A stretch of 32,142 bases of DNA from Desulfobacterales bacterium (GTDB lineage Bacteria > Desulfobacterota > Desulfobulbia > Desulfobulbales > JAGXFP01). Location: positions 1 to 32,142 of the forward strand of contig JAGXFP010000072.1 in NCBI GenBank assembly GCA_024637225.1. Reading direction: 5' to 3'. The translations under genes were made by a program, and so were the position numbers. Below are positions 8,458-15,458 of the stretch, piece by piece (the stretch's first letter is position 1; every line of letters starts with the position of its first letter). Under the pieces are notes generated by a model that saw only the letters and a list, made by a program, of their open reading frames with translations, searched no databases and had not been told where the DNA came from.

Positions 8458-8672
8458 AAGCAGATATTATTTGGCCTTTTATCTCGGGCGAATATGGGCT
8501 AAAATCGCAGGTCGCTCGAAGTTGTATATGTAAAGGATCTTTTTTTCAGAAATAAGACTATAGCCGATTTGCTCGATTATTAAAAAAAGTTTACGGCGGT
8601 GGGCTGTTTTGCTAAATATGTCGCCTCTTTTTAGATCGATCGTTCCCATAGCCCGGCAAAGGCAAACTCTAA
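8458..8672. promoter_or_regulatory. Divergent intergenic region; probable promoter region of the biosynthetic locus
   Basis: 215 bp between divergently oriented genes, more AT-rich than the flanks. A possible weak pair is TTTACG (8590-8595) and TAAATA 17 bp further on. No clear operator, riboswitch or terminator is visible. Its position makes it the likely site for promoters of both the acyltransferase gene and the plus-strand operon. Confidence 0.3.
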
Positions 8673-9221
8673 ATGGCTGACCGCTCCCGTTATGACTATA
8701 TTGATCAAGACCTGCCCGGCGGGGAAATCCTGGCCATTCTCGGCGAACTGCCGAAAAGGTGGGGCCGGATGGACCGGATCAGCCGGTTGGCCGTGGTCGA
8801 GGCAGGGAGGGTCCTGCTGGCCGCCGGGCTTCGGGGCGGGGAGAGCCCGGAGGCTGCCCGCTGTAAAAGGGGCGGGCTGATCGGCTTTACCCGCCGGGGC
8901 TCCCTGGCCACCGACCTTGCCTATGCCGCGACCCTTAAAGAGGGGGTGGAGATGGCGAGTCCCACCCTTTTCAGTTATACTCTGGCCAATATCGCCCTGG
9001 CCGAGGCGGCGGGCCATTACGGCCTGACCGGGCCGGTTTATGCGGTTTTCGTCGAAGAGGACGGCGCCGGCGGCGAGGATGAAGCGCTGCGCTGGCTCGA
9101 TAATGATCCCGGCCTTGATTTCATGGTCGCCGGCGAGTTGGATGTCTATCCCGTTTTCCCGGAGGATCAGGCGGGGAAGGCTGATGAGGTTGTTTTCGTT
9201 AATTTTAAAATAGTGAGTTGA
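8673..9221 (+). CDS. Truncated ketosynthase-like protein without catalytic Cys
   Basis: 182 residues resembling only the N-terminal half of a beta-ketoacyl synthase (thiolase fold). 'MASPTLFSYTLANIALAEAAGHYGLTGP' matches the conserved 'SPTLF..S..N..AG....GITGP' block before the active site, but where NACASG would follow the protein reads 'VYAVFVEEDGAGG', so there is no nucleophile. No NAHGTGT or GHT block follows. Small partners of this kind occur in aryl polyene and related clusters as chain-length-factor-like subunits; that role is inferred. The ATG at 8673 has only a weak upstream AAAGGCAA. It is the first gene of the plus-strand locus and its stop almost abuts the next start, which implies translational coupling. 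Confidence 0.7.
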   Translation: MADRSRYDYIDQDLPGGEILAILGELPKRWGRMDRISRLAVVEAGRVLLAAGLRGGESPEAARCKRGGLIGFTRRGSLATDLAYAATLKEGVEMASPTLFSYTLANIALAEAAGHYGLTGPVYAVFVEEDGAGGEDEALRWLDNDPGLDFMVAGELDVYPVFPEDQAGKADEVVFVNFKIVS

Positions 9222-9223
9222 AC

Positions 9224-10501
9224 ATGTCCCACATTACGATTGTTTACCCCCGCTGGCCCAAGATTCCCGAGCAGACTGAATTCCATCTGCCGCCCCATGG
9301 TCCGGTCTGTCTGGCCGCGGCGATTCCGCCCGACTACGAGGTCAGCTTTATCGACGAAAATGTCGACCGGCTCGATCTAGACCGCGAGACCGATGTGGTG
9401 CTGCTTTCGATGATGCTCTCCTGCCAGGTTCCGCGCGGCCTGGAAATTGCCGCCGCGTACCGGCGCAAGGGCATCAAGGTGATCGCCGGCGGGATCAGCA
9501 CCATGTTGCATTCCGAGGAGGTGGCGGCAGGGGTGGACTCCATCTTCCGGGGCGAGGTCGAGGACGGCCGGTTGGCTGCGGTCCTGAACGACTGGCAGAG
9601 CGGTTCCCTGCAAGCGAAGTACGATTATTTCCACGATTTCCCGCCGATCGAATCGGTCGGTCCGGCCCGGCGCGATATCCTCAACCGGGAACGCTATGTC
9701 TACCGGGGGGTGCCGATGGTCGATCTGGTCCATGCCTCCCGGGGCTGCCGCTTCAACTGTTTCCCCTGCGCGACCGGCTATCTCGGCGGCCGCCAGTTCC
9801 GCCCCCGGCCGATTCAGCAGGTAGTCGACGAGATTTCCGCCATCGACAACAATCGCCTCTTCCTGGTCGATAACTCCCTGGCCCAGGATCGGGACTGGGT
9901 TATGGAGCTTTTCCGGGCCCTGAAGCCGCTCAAGAAGAAATGGGTCTGCCATCCGATTTTAGACGATGAAGAGGTGATCGCCGCGGCGGCGGAGGCGGGC
10001 TGCTGGTACGTCTACCAGGCGGTGTTCGATACCTCGGACGTGATCCGCAACCGGGTCAAGCGCTTGAAAGACCACGGCATCGGTGTCGAGGCGGCGGTCC
10101 TGCTCGGGCCGGACAACCAGGATGTCGACTATATCAAGAAGCTGGTCGATTTCCTTCTGGAGATCGATATGGACATGGCCGAGTTTTCGATCCTCACCCC
10201 TTTCCCGCACACCCCGGTTACCGATCAGTTCGAAAAGGCGGGCCGGATTCTTCATAAGGACTGGAGCCGCTACACCACCGCCGAGGTGGTTTTCCAGCCG
10301 AAACACATGACCCCCGACGAGTTGCAGGAGATGTACCATTACGCCTGGGATAATTTCTACAAGGATGTCTCCCAGTCGCAGCGGATGGGGCGGCTTTTCC
10401 AGAAGGTGGTCAGGCGCGAGATGGAAGACGGCACCTATAAATCGCCGCCGCGTCTCACCGCCACCCGCAGGGCCTGGGAGCTCGATAAAGGAGCGGCCTG
10501 A
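9224..10501 (+). CDS. Cobalamin-binding-domain radical SAM protein 1
   Basis: 425 residues. The N-terminal Rossmann-like part (about 1-145) has the form of a B12-binding domain, including 'VIAGGISTMLHSEEV' and 'FRGEVED'. The radical SAM core carries the 4Fe-4S motif CRFNCFPC, with Cys 175, 179 and 182, preceded by 'VHASRG'. The C-terminal part has 'FSILTPFPHTPVTDQFEKAG', seen in this protein group. Members use SAM and often cobalamin for methylation or ring and bond rearrangements on unactivated carbons; the substrate here is unknown, plausibly an acyl chain given the neighbours. I prefer the ATG at 9224 to the TTG at 9218, which overlaps the previous stop. It ends in a TGATG overlap with the next radical SAM gene, so the two are almost surely cotranslated. 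Confidence 0.9.
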   Translation: MSHITIVYPRWPKIPEQTEFHLPPHGPVCLAAAIPPDYEVSFIDENVDRLDLDRETDVVLLSMMLSCQVPRGLEIAAAYRRKGIKVIAGGISTMLHSEEVAAGVDSIFRGEVEDGRLAAVLNDWQSGSLQAKYDYFHDFPPIESVGPARRDILNRERYVYRGVPMVDLVHASRGCRFNCFPCATGYLGGRQFRPRPIQQVVDEISAIDNNRLFLVDNSLAQDRDWVMELFRALKPLKKKWVCHPILDDEEVIAAAAEAGCWYVYQAVFDTSDVIRNRVKRLKDHGIGVEAAVLLGPDNQDVDYIKKLVDFLLEIDMDMAEFSILTPFPHTPVTDQFEKAGRILHKDWSRYTTAEVVFQPKHMTPDELQEMYHYAWDNFYKDVSQSQRMGRLFQKVVRREMEDGTYKSPPRLTATRRAWELDKGAA

Positions 10502-11838
10502 TGGGTCTTGACTGCCTGCTGGTTTCCACCAATCGGGTGGTGACCCCTTTCCCGGTCTATCCCCTCGGGGTTGCCCACTTGATGGGAGCCCTGGAGGAAA
10601 CCGGCCACCGGGCCCAACATTACGATCTCCTGGCCCGGGGCGGACTCGACGGCCTGGCCGGGATTCTGGAAGATCATGATTTCGGTCTGATCGGCCTGTC
10701 GATCCGCAATCTCGATACCGTCGACAGCACCGCCCCGGACGCCTTTATGGAGGGGGTGATCGAGACGGTCGCTTTCATTCGCCGCTACAGCCGGGCGCCC
10801 CTTGTCCTGGGCGGCCCCGCATTTTCGATCATGCCGGAAACCATCCTCGAACTCCTGCGGGCCGATTACGGCATCGTCGGCGAGGGCGAAGAGATGCTGC
10901 CGTGGCTGGCCGGGGAACTTGCCGCCGGAAGGCGTCCCGCCGAAAAAATTCTCCGTTCGAAGCCCGGCGGGGCGGGGTGGCGCAAGGTGGTCTACGACCA
11001 GGCTATTGCCGACCATTATCTGGCCTGGGGCGGGATGCTCAATGTCCAGACCAAGCGCGGTTGCCCGTACCGGTGCAGCTACTGCTCCTACCCGGTTCTC
11101 GAAGGCAGAACCTACCGCTGCCGGGAGCCGGAGGAGGTGGCCGCCGAGGTGATCCGGGTCGGGAGCGAATACGGCGCCAAATGCATCTTCTTCACCGATT
11201 CGGTCTTTAATGACGCCAGGGGCCATTATCTTGAGGTGGCCGAGGCCCTGGTCCGGGCCGGTAACAAGACCCCCTGGTGCGGCTACTTCCGGCCCCAGAA
11301 TCTGAGCGCCGAGGGGCTCGCCCTCTTGAAAAGGTCCGGTTTGAGCGCCATGGAACTGGGCACTGATGCCGCCTGCGACACCACCCTGGCAGGGCTGCGC
11401 AAGGATTTCACCTTTGCCGAGGTACTCCGGATCAACGAACTGGCGGTCGAGCAGGAGATCCCCTGCGCCCATTTCGTCATCTTTGGCGGCCCGGACGAGA
11501 CCGCGCGGACGGTGGCCGAGGGGCTGGCCAATATCGAAAAACTGGATAGTTCGGTGGTCTTCGCCTTTACCGGCATCAGAGTCCTGCCGGGCACGGCCAT
11601 GCATCAACGGGCCATCGATGACGGGGTGATGGCCGCCGAGCAGCCTCTTCTGGAGCCGTTCTTCTATTTTTCTCCCCATCTGCGGGAAGAGGAGCTGGAC
11701 CGGGCGATCAAGGAGGCCTGGCGGGGCAGGTTCGACCGGATCTATCCTTCTTCGGAGTTGCAGGAGAGGGTGACCCGGCTGCACAGCAAGGGGCATGTCG
11801 GACCGATGTGGGACATGCTGGTTAGGAGGCGGCGCTAG
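10501..11838 (+). CDS. Cobalamin-binding-domain radical SAM protein 2
   Basis: 445 residues. The B12-binding-like N terminus includes 'YPLGVAHLMGALEETGHRA', 'PLVLGGPAFSIMPE' and 'YGIVGEGEEML'. The radical SAM motif is CPYRCSYC, with Cys 188, 192 and 195, after 'NVQTKRG'. 'FVIFGGPDET' and 'FTGIRVLPGTAMHQRA' belong to the core and C-terminal region. The start has a strong AAAGGAG site and overlaps the stop of protein 1 by one base. It is only distantly similar to protein 1, so this is not a recent duplication. Its stop codon TAG (11836-11838) is completed by the first bases of a MITE-like repeat, so the original C terminus may have been slightly different. Substrate unknown. Confidence 0.9.
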   Translation: MGLDCLLVSTNRVVTPFPVYPLGVAHLMGALEETGHRAQHYDLLARGGLDGLAGILEDHDFGLIGLSIRNLDTVDSTAPDAFMEGVIETVAFIRRYSRAPLVLGGPAFSIMPETILELLRADYGIVGEGEEMLPWLAGELAAGRRPAEKILRSKPGGAGWRKVVYDQAIADHYLAWGGMLNVQTKRGCPYRCSYCSYPVLEGRTYRCREPEEVAAEVIRVGSEYGAKCIFFTDSVFNDARGHYLEVAEALVRAGNKTPWCGYFRPQNLSAEGLALLKRSGLSAMELGTDAACDTTLAGLRKDFTFAEVLRINELAVEQEIPCAHFVIFGGPDETARTVAEGLANIEKLDSSVVFAFTGIRVLPGTAMHQRAIDDGVMAAEQPLLEPFFYFSPHLREEELDRAIKEAWRGRFDRIYPSSELQERVTRLHSKGHVGPMWDMLVRRRR

Positions 11839-11945
11839 TGTCGTGTCAACTCTGAACTGTCGCATCTCGCCTGCCCCTTTTCACGCCTTGCAGGCATGAA
11901 AAATTGCGGCGCGGTATTACATCATTTCATCCTTGACACGACACT
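11837..11945. mobile_element. 109-bp MITE-like element with 13-bp perfect terminal inverted repeats
   Basis: AGTGTCGTGTCAA at 11837-11849 and TTGACACGACACT at 11933-11945 are exact reverse complements. The inside holds a smaller GCCTGC/GCAGGC inverted repeat and no coding capacity. It sits exactly between two cotranscribed genes and forms the stop codon of the first. I could not identify a clear target-site duplication. A transcriptional attenuator is an alternative, but the long-range perfect ends favour a mobile repeat. Confidence 0.65.
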
Positions 11946-11957
11946 GTCTGGAATATC

Positions 11958-13163
11958 ATGACCCTTGACGAGTCGAAAATATTGCTGGTGATTCCCCTGT
12001 TCAACCATGGGAACACCGTAAGGGCGGTGGCCGGGAAGGCGCTGGGCGCAGGCTGGCCGGTCCTGGTCGTCGATGACGGCAGCACCGACGGCGGCGGCGC
12101 GCAGCTTGGCGGTCTGGACTGCCGGCTGATCCGCTTCGACCGCAACAGGGGCAAGGGGGCGGCTATTCTGGCCGGGGCGGAGTTCGCCGCCGGCCGGGGG
12201 TATGAGGCGATAATCACGGTCGATGCCGACGGTCAGCTCGATCCGGCCGAAGCCGGGAAACTGGCCGCGGTCGCTGCCCGGGAGTGGCCTTCCCTGGTGG
12301 TTGGCGCCCGGCGGATGGACCGGGGCAACGCCCCCGGTGCAAGCCTGTTCGGGCGGGCTTTTTCCAATTTCTGGATCCGGCTCGAATGCGGCCGGGAACT
12401 GCCCGACACCCAGAGCGGTTTCCGGCTTTATCCGGTCAGGGAGCTTCTTGCCCTGGAGACCGGCTGCCTCCGCTATGATTTTGAGGTGGAGAGTCTGACC
12501 CGGGCCGCCTGGGCCGGGCTGCCGATCCAGGCCGTGCCGGTCTCGGTCCACTATCCGCCCGCCGCTGAACGGCAGTCCCATTTCCATCAGTTTAAAGACA
12601 ATTTTCGCCTGACCTGCCTGCATACCCGTCTGGTCACCAGGGCTCTGATCCCGTGGCCCCACAAGCGTTTAATCCCGCAAACCCCGCAAAAAATCCAGGA
12701 GGTGCGGCGGGAAAGGCTGTCGCTTCTCCATCCGGTCCGTTTTATAAAAAGATTGTGCAGGGAACACAGCTCGGCCCTGCAGCTGGCCTCGGCCGCCTGG
12801 ATGGGCGTCTTTCTGGGGGCGCTGCCCCTGATCGCCACCCATACGGTAGCGATCATCTATGTCTCCCATCGCCTCCATCTCAATAAACTCACGGCAATAA
12901 CCGCCAGCCAGGTCTGCATGCCCCCCCTGGTGCCGGTCCTCTGTATCGAGGTCGGCTATTTCATGCGGCATGGCACCCTGCTTCTCGATCTCAACTGGGA
13001 CACCATGGTCGTCCAGATTCATTACCGGCTCTGGGAATGGCTGCTCGGCTCGCTGCTGGTCGGCCCGCCTCTGGGTCTGGTGGTCGGCGGGGTGCTGTAT
13101 TTCGCCATCAGAAATCTGCGGGGCGGCCGTTTCGGAACCTGCGAATCTCCGGAGAAAGGTTGA
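11958..13163 (+). CDS. GT2 glycosyltransferase fused to a DUF2062 membrane domain
   Basis: 401 residues. The GT-A fold at the N terminus has 'VIPLFNHGNTV', 'VVDDGSTDGG' (nucleotide binding) and 'DADGQLDP' with the metal-binding D-x-D (about residues 91-93). 'DTQSGFRLYP' completes the polyprenol-phosphate mannose synthase-like core (about 1-230). The C-terminal region (about 250-385) is a DUF2062-type domain: 'LHPVRFIKRLCREHSSALQLA', then hydrophobic segments around 'WMGVFLGALPLIATHTVAI' and 'SLLVGPPLGLVVGGVLYF'. It therefore probably acts at the inner membrane on a lipid-linked acceptor. GT2 and LpxL-type proteins are standard parts of aryl polyene and flexirubin loci. Only a weak TGGAA site precedes the ATG; the MITE directly upstream may have displaced an older leader. 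Confidence 0.88.
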   Translation: MTLDESKILLVIPLFNHGNTVRAVAGKALGAGWPVLVVDDGSTDGGGAQLGGLDCRLIRFDRNRGKGAAILAGAEFAAGRGYEAIITVDADGQLDPAEAGKLAAVAAREWPSLVVGARRMDRGNAPGASLFGRAFSNFWIRLECGRELPDTQSGFRLYPVRELLALETGCLRYDFEVESLTRAAWAGLPIQAVPVSVHYPPAAERQSHFHQFKDNFRLTCLHTRLVTRALIPWPHKRLIPQTPQKIQEVRRERLSLLHPVRFIKRLCREHSSALQLASAAWMGVFLGALPLIATHTVAIIYVSHRLHLNKLTAITASQVCMPPLVPVLCIEVGYFMRHGTLLLDLNWDTMVVQIHYRLWEWLLGSLLVGPPLGLVVGGVLYFAIRNLRGGRFGTCESPEKG

Positions 13164-13164
13164 G

Positions 13165-14061
13165 GTGGGCAAGGTCAAGCGCACCCTGTTGCGCCTCCTG
13201 GAGGCCCTGGGGCACAATATATTTTATCTGTTTCTCCTGCTTTTCGGGCAGGGCGGGGCGTATCTGCTCCTGAAGCCGGTCATCGTGACCTATCTCCTCT
13301 TCAGCCGGAAGATCCATCGCAACGCCGCCTGCTATTTGAAGCGCCGCTTTCCGGACCACGGCCCGGTCCGCCTCTGGCTCGATACCTATCGGCTGGTCCA
13401 TTCCTTCGGGCAGGTCCTGGTCGATCGGGGCTGGCTGGGCCTTCGCCGCAAGGCGCAGCTGCGGGGTGATTTGATCGGGGGCGATAGGCTTCTGGAGCTG
13501 GTCGCCGAAGGCAAGGGGCTGGTGCTTCTTACCGCCCATGTCGGCAACTGGCAGACCGCCCTTGCCCATATCCGCGGGCTTGCGGTGCCGATCAATTCGC
13601 TGATGCACTACGAAGAAGAGGCGGTCGCCAAACACTATTTCGACCTGCGCGACGGGACCGCGCCCTTCAAGATCATCAAGAGCGACGGGTTCATGGGCGG
13701 GATGATCGAGTCCACCGCCGCGCTCGGAAGGGGCGAGGTCGTGACGATCATGGGCGACCGTTACGCGGGCGGCCCCTGGGCCGAAGTGGAATTCCTGGGC
13801 GCCACGGCGCGTTTGCCCTCCGCCGCCTACAGCCTCGCCGCGGCTACCGGCGCGCCGGTAGCCATTCTTCTTGCCGCCAAGACCGGCCGGCGCAGCTATA
13901 CCATCAAGGTGTGGGACGATTTTTATCCGGCGACCGGCGAGCGCCATGACCGGCAGCGGGACCTGGGCCGCTGGGCCGACCGTTTCGCGAAATCACTGGA
14001 GGGCTACGTCAGACAAAATCCCTATCAATGGTATAATTTCTTTGATTTATGGAGCCAATGA
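13165..14061 (+). CDS. LpxL-like acyltransferase with altered HX4(D/E) motif
   Basis: 298 residues from a GTG at 13165, two bases after the previous stop, with GGAGAAAGG (13151-13159) upstream; the frame is open further upstream, but that part overlaps the GT2 gene. An N-terminal hydrophobic helix (about 17-36, IFYLFLLLFGQGGAYLLL) anchors it. The expected catalytic motif reads HVGNWQ, His 125 and Gln 130, so the usual acidic residue is replaced by Gln. 'GEVVTIMGDRYAGG' and the C-terminal 'NPYQWYNFFDLW' match the acyltransferases of aryl polyene loci rather than true lipid A enzymes. The likely role is transfer of the finished chain from ACP to a lipid or glycolipid. Whether Gln supports catalysis is unknown to me. 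Confidence 0.85.
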   Translation: MGKVKRTLLRLLEALGHNIFYLFLLLFGQGGAYLLLKPVIVTYLLFSRKIHRNAACYLKRRFPDHGPVRLWLDTYRLVHSFGQVLVDRGWLGLRRKAQLRGDLIGGDRLLELVAEGKGLVLLTAHVGNWQTALAHIRGLAVPINSLMHYEEEAVAKHYFDLRDGTAPFKIIKSDGFMGGMIESTAALGRGEVVTIMGDRYAGGPWAEVEFLGATARLPSAAYSLAAATGAPVAILLAAKTGRRSYTIKVWDDFYPATGERHDRQRDLGRWADRFAKSLEGYVRQNPYQWYNFFDLWSQ

Positions 14062-14123
14062 ACGGATTTTTTATTAAATTACCCTTTTTTACATTCTATA
14101 AAAGCAATGGAGAATAAAGATAC

Positions 14124-14378
14124 ATGCAAGAGTTAAAAGAACAACTTAAGGAAATTATCGTCCGCGACTTGAAACTGCAGGGCATTGAACCCGCCGGGAT
14201 CGAGGACGACGCACCTCTTTTCGAGGAAGGTCTCGGGCTCGATTCATTGGACGCGGTGGAACTGGTGGTCCTGGTCCAGAAACATTTCGACGTCCAGATC
14301 GAGGATATGGACGAAGGCCAGGCCGCCTTTAAGTCGATCAATACCCTGACCGAGTTTATCGAGGCACGGCGTAAATGA
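14124..14378 (+). CDS. Acyl carrier protein 1
   Basis: 84 residues with the phosphopantetheine attachment site GLDSLDAVEL, Ser 41. It is acidic, with four-helix ACP proportions. GGAG at 14110-14113 precedes the ATG. It carries the growing chain for the ketosynthases, ketoreductase and dehydratases of this locus. It ends the first gene block; the next 294 bp contain no cluster gene and lead into a toxin-antitoxin pair. A second ACP lies at 31439. The C-terminal 'FIEARRK' is a common ACP ending. I see no phosphopantetheinyl transferase in the window, so activation must rely on one encoded elsewhere. Confidence 0.95.
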   Translation: MQELKEQLKEIIVRDLKLQGIEPAGIEDDAPLFEEGLGLDSLDAVELVVLVQKHFDVQIEDMDEGQAAFKSINTLTEFIEARRK

Positions 14379-14605
14379 TTTGGGTGAGGGGTAAGAAGTA
14401 AGGGGTGAGGCTTGTTGCTGCTTAAGAATGGTGCGTAATCCTTGCCGTCCAGGCGAATCACTAAACAGCCTTAGGTGAAATATCTAGTCGGAATATTACA
14501 CCATTCCAAATGGCCTTTGACTCTCGTGTCGCATAATGATGAAGAATTGGTCCTGGCGCGATAGATTTACGGCATGGCCGCCATAGGGCAGAATGAAATT
14601 GTAAA

Positions 14606-14634
14606 TTGCATATTGCTACATTAAGTTCTATATT
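14606..14634 (+). promoter_or_regulatory. Sigma-70-like promoter of the toxin-antitoxin pair
   Basis: TTGCAT (14606-14611), a 17-bp spacer, then TATATT (14629-14634). The start codon of the antitoxin is 39 bp downstream. The region is strongly AT-rich compared with its surroundings. Confidence 0.6.
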
Positions 14635-14653
14635 GACATTGTGAGTTCAATAT
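14630..14653. promoter_or_regulatory. Candidate operator for antitoxin autoregulation
   Basis: ATATTGA (14630-14636) and TCAATAT (14647-14653) form an inverted repeat overlapping the -10 box. Binding by the ParD-like antitoxin would block transcription, as is common for type II systems. The function is inferred. Confidence 0.45.
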
Positions 14654-14672
14654 AAACTTTGGAGGTAGTGAA

Positions 14673-14891
14673 ATGCCGACAGCGGTACGAATTTCCGATG
14701 ATTTGTTAAGTGAGGCGCGTAAATACAGCAAAATAGATCACAGGTCATTAACGGGACAAATTGAACATTGGGCAAAGGTAGGAAAATGCGCAGAAGAGAA
14801 TCCTGACCTAACCTATGATTTAATCAAAGAAATATTTATCGGACTCGCCGAGCTTGACCAGGGGGAAAAAGAAGAATATCAATTTGGCTGA
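14673..14891 (+). CDS. ParD-like type II antitoxin
   Basis: 72 residues. 'MPTAVRISDDLLSEARKYSK' is a ribbon-helix-helix-like start, and 'RSLTGQIEHWAKVGKCAEENP' matches the ParD-like antitoxin family, which binds its operator and neutralises a RelE/ParE toxin. The acidic tail (LDQGEKEEYQ) is suited to toxin binding. A strong GGAGG (14661-14665) precedes the ATG. The toxin gene starts eight bases after its stop. AT-rich codon use unlike the neighbours suggests recent acquisition. It may also repress its own promoter through the inverted repeat at 14630-14653. Confidence 0.82.
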   Translation: MPTAVRISDDLLSEARKYSKIDHRSLTGQIEHWAKVGKCAEENPDLTYDLIKEIFIGLAELDQGEKEEYQFG

Positions 14892-14898
14892 GGGAGCT

Positions 14899-15180
14899 AT
14901 GAAAGTATTTCAATCAAGTTCCTTCGGGAAAAAAATTAAGAAATTCAAAAATAAAGAAAAGCTCGAATTAGACTATGCAGTTAAAGAAATCATTAAAAAC
15001 CCCTCGGTCGGTTCTGAAAAGAAAGGAGATTTGAGGGGTGTTTTTGTGCATAAATTTAAAATTACAAATACGGAATTTCTATTATCATATCGGTTTGTTG
15101 GCGAAGATCTCGAGTTAATAACCATCGGTCCGCATGAAAACTATTACAGTGATTTGAAATCGTATATAAAAAACAGATGA
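14899..15180 (+). CDS. RelE/ParE-family toxin
   Basis: 93 residues from the ATG at 14899, with GGGAG at 14892-14896. Basic and small, with the RelE/ParE fold pattern: helices with 'FGKKIKKFKNKEKLELDYAVKEI', then 'LRGVFVHKFKITNTEFLLSYRF' and 'LELITIGPHENYY' strands. The C-terminal 'GPHENYYSDLK' is typical. Members are ribosome-dependent mRNA interferases or gyrase poisons; I cannot tell which from sequence. An earlier ATG at 14854 overlaps the antitoxin and is unlikely. It looks intact, with no frameshift. Confidence 0.85.
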   Translation: MKVFQSSSFGKKIKKFKNKEKLELDYAVKEIIKNPSVGSEKKGDLRGVFVHKFKITNTEFLLSYRFVGEDLELITIGPHENYYSDLKSYIKNR

Positions 15181-15277
15181 TGGTTGGACCAATCAAAGGA
15201 TCACTGCGAACGGAATGGTCACCGTAAAATCCATTTTCATACAGCCGCAGGTAATCAAAGCCAAACTTCATGTCTGT

Positions 15278-15349
15278 ATTCCCGCTAAAAACGGGCGGGA
15301 ATGACGGCTCCGGCGTATTGAATTCATTCCGGCATTTGTGAGCCGGAAT
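15278..15349. repeat. Two tandem hairpins of the ATTCCCGC/GCGGGAAT type
   Basis: ATTCCCGC (15278-15285) pairs with GCGGGAAT (15295-15302), and ATTCCGGC (15326-15333) pairs with GCCGGAAT (15342-15349). This is the common 'TCATTCCCGC...GCGGGAATCCAG' intergenic repeat family. It fills the gap between the toxin and the ketosynthase; nothing coding is seen in 15181-15458. Confidence 0.7.
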
Positions 15350-15458
15350 CCAGAACTCATCAGCGGAGTACCGGAAAAATCGAATTTTTAGCTGAGTCTG
15401 ATTCATAGCCATATCACTTTATCAATTTCTAGCTGGACCGGGCGACCGGATACTTACC

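Noticed and set aside
10435-11865. 476-codon minus-strand frame opposite radical SAM gene 2
   Set aside because: Same reason: the plus-strand product has an intact radical SAM motif and coupling to its neighbours, while the antisense product has no recognisable fold.
12970-13164. Upstream extension of the acyltransferase gene
   Set aside because: It would overlap the DUF2062 domain by 195 bp; GTG at 13165 has a strong ribosome site and gives a normal protein length.
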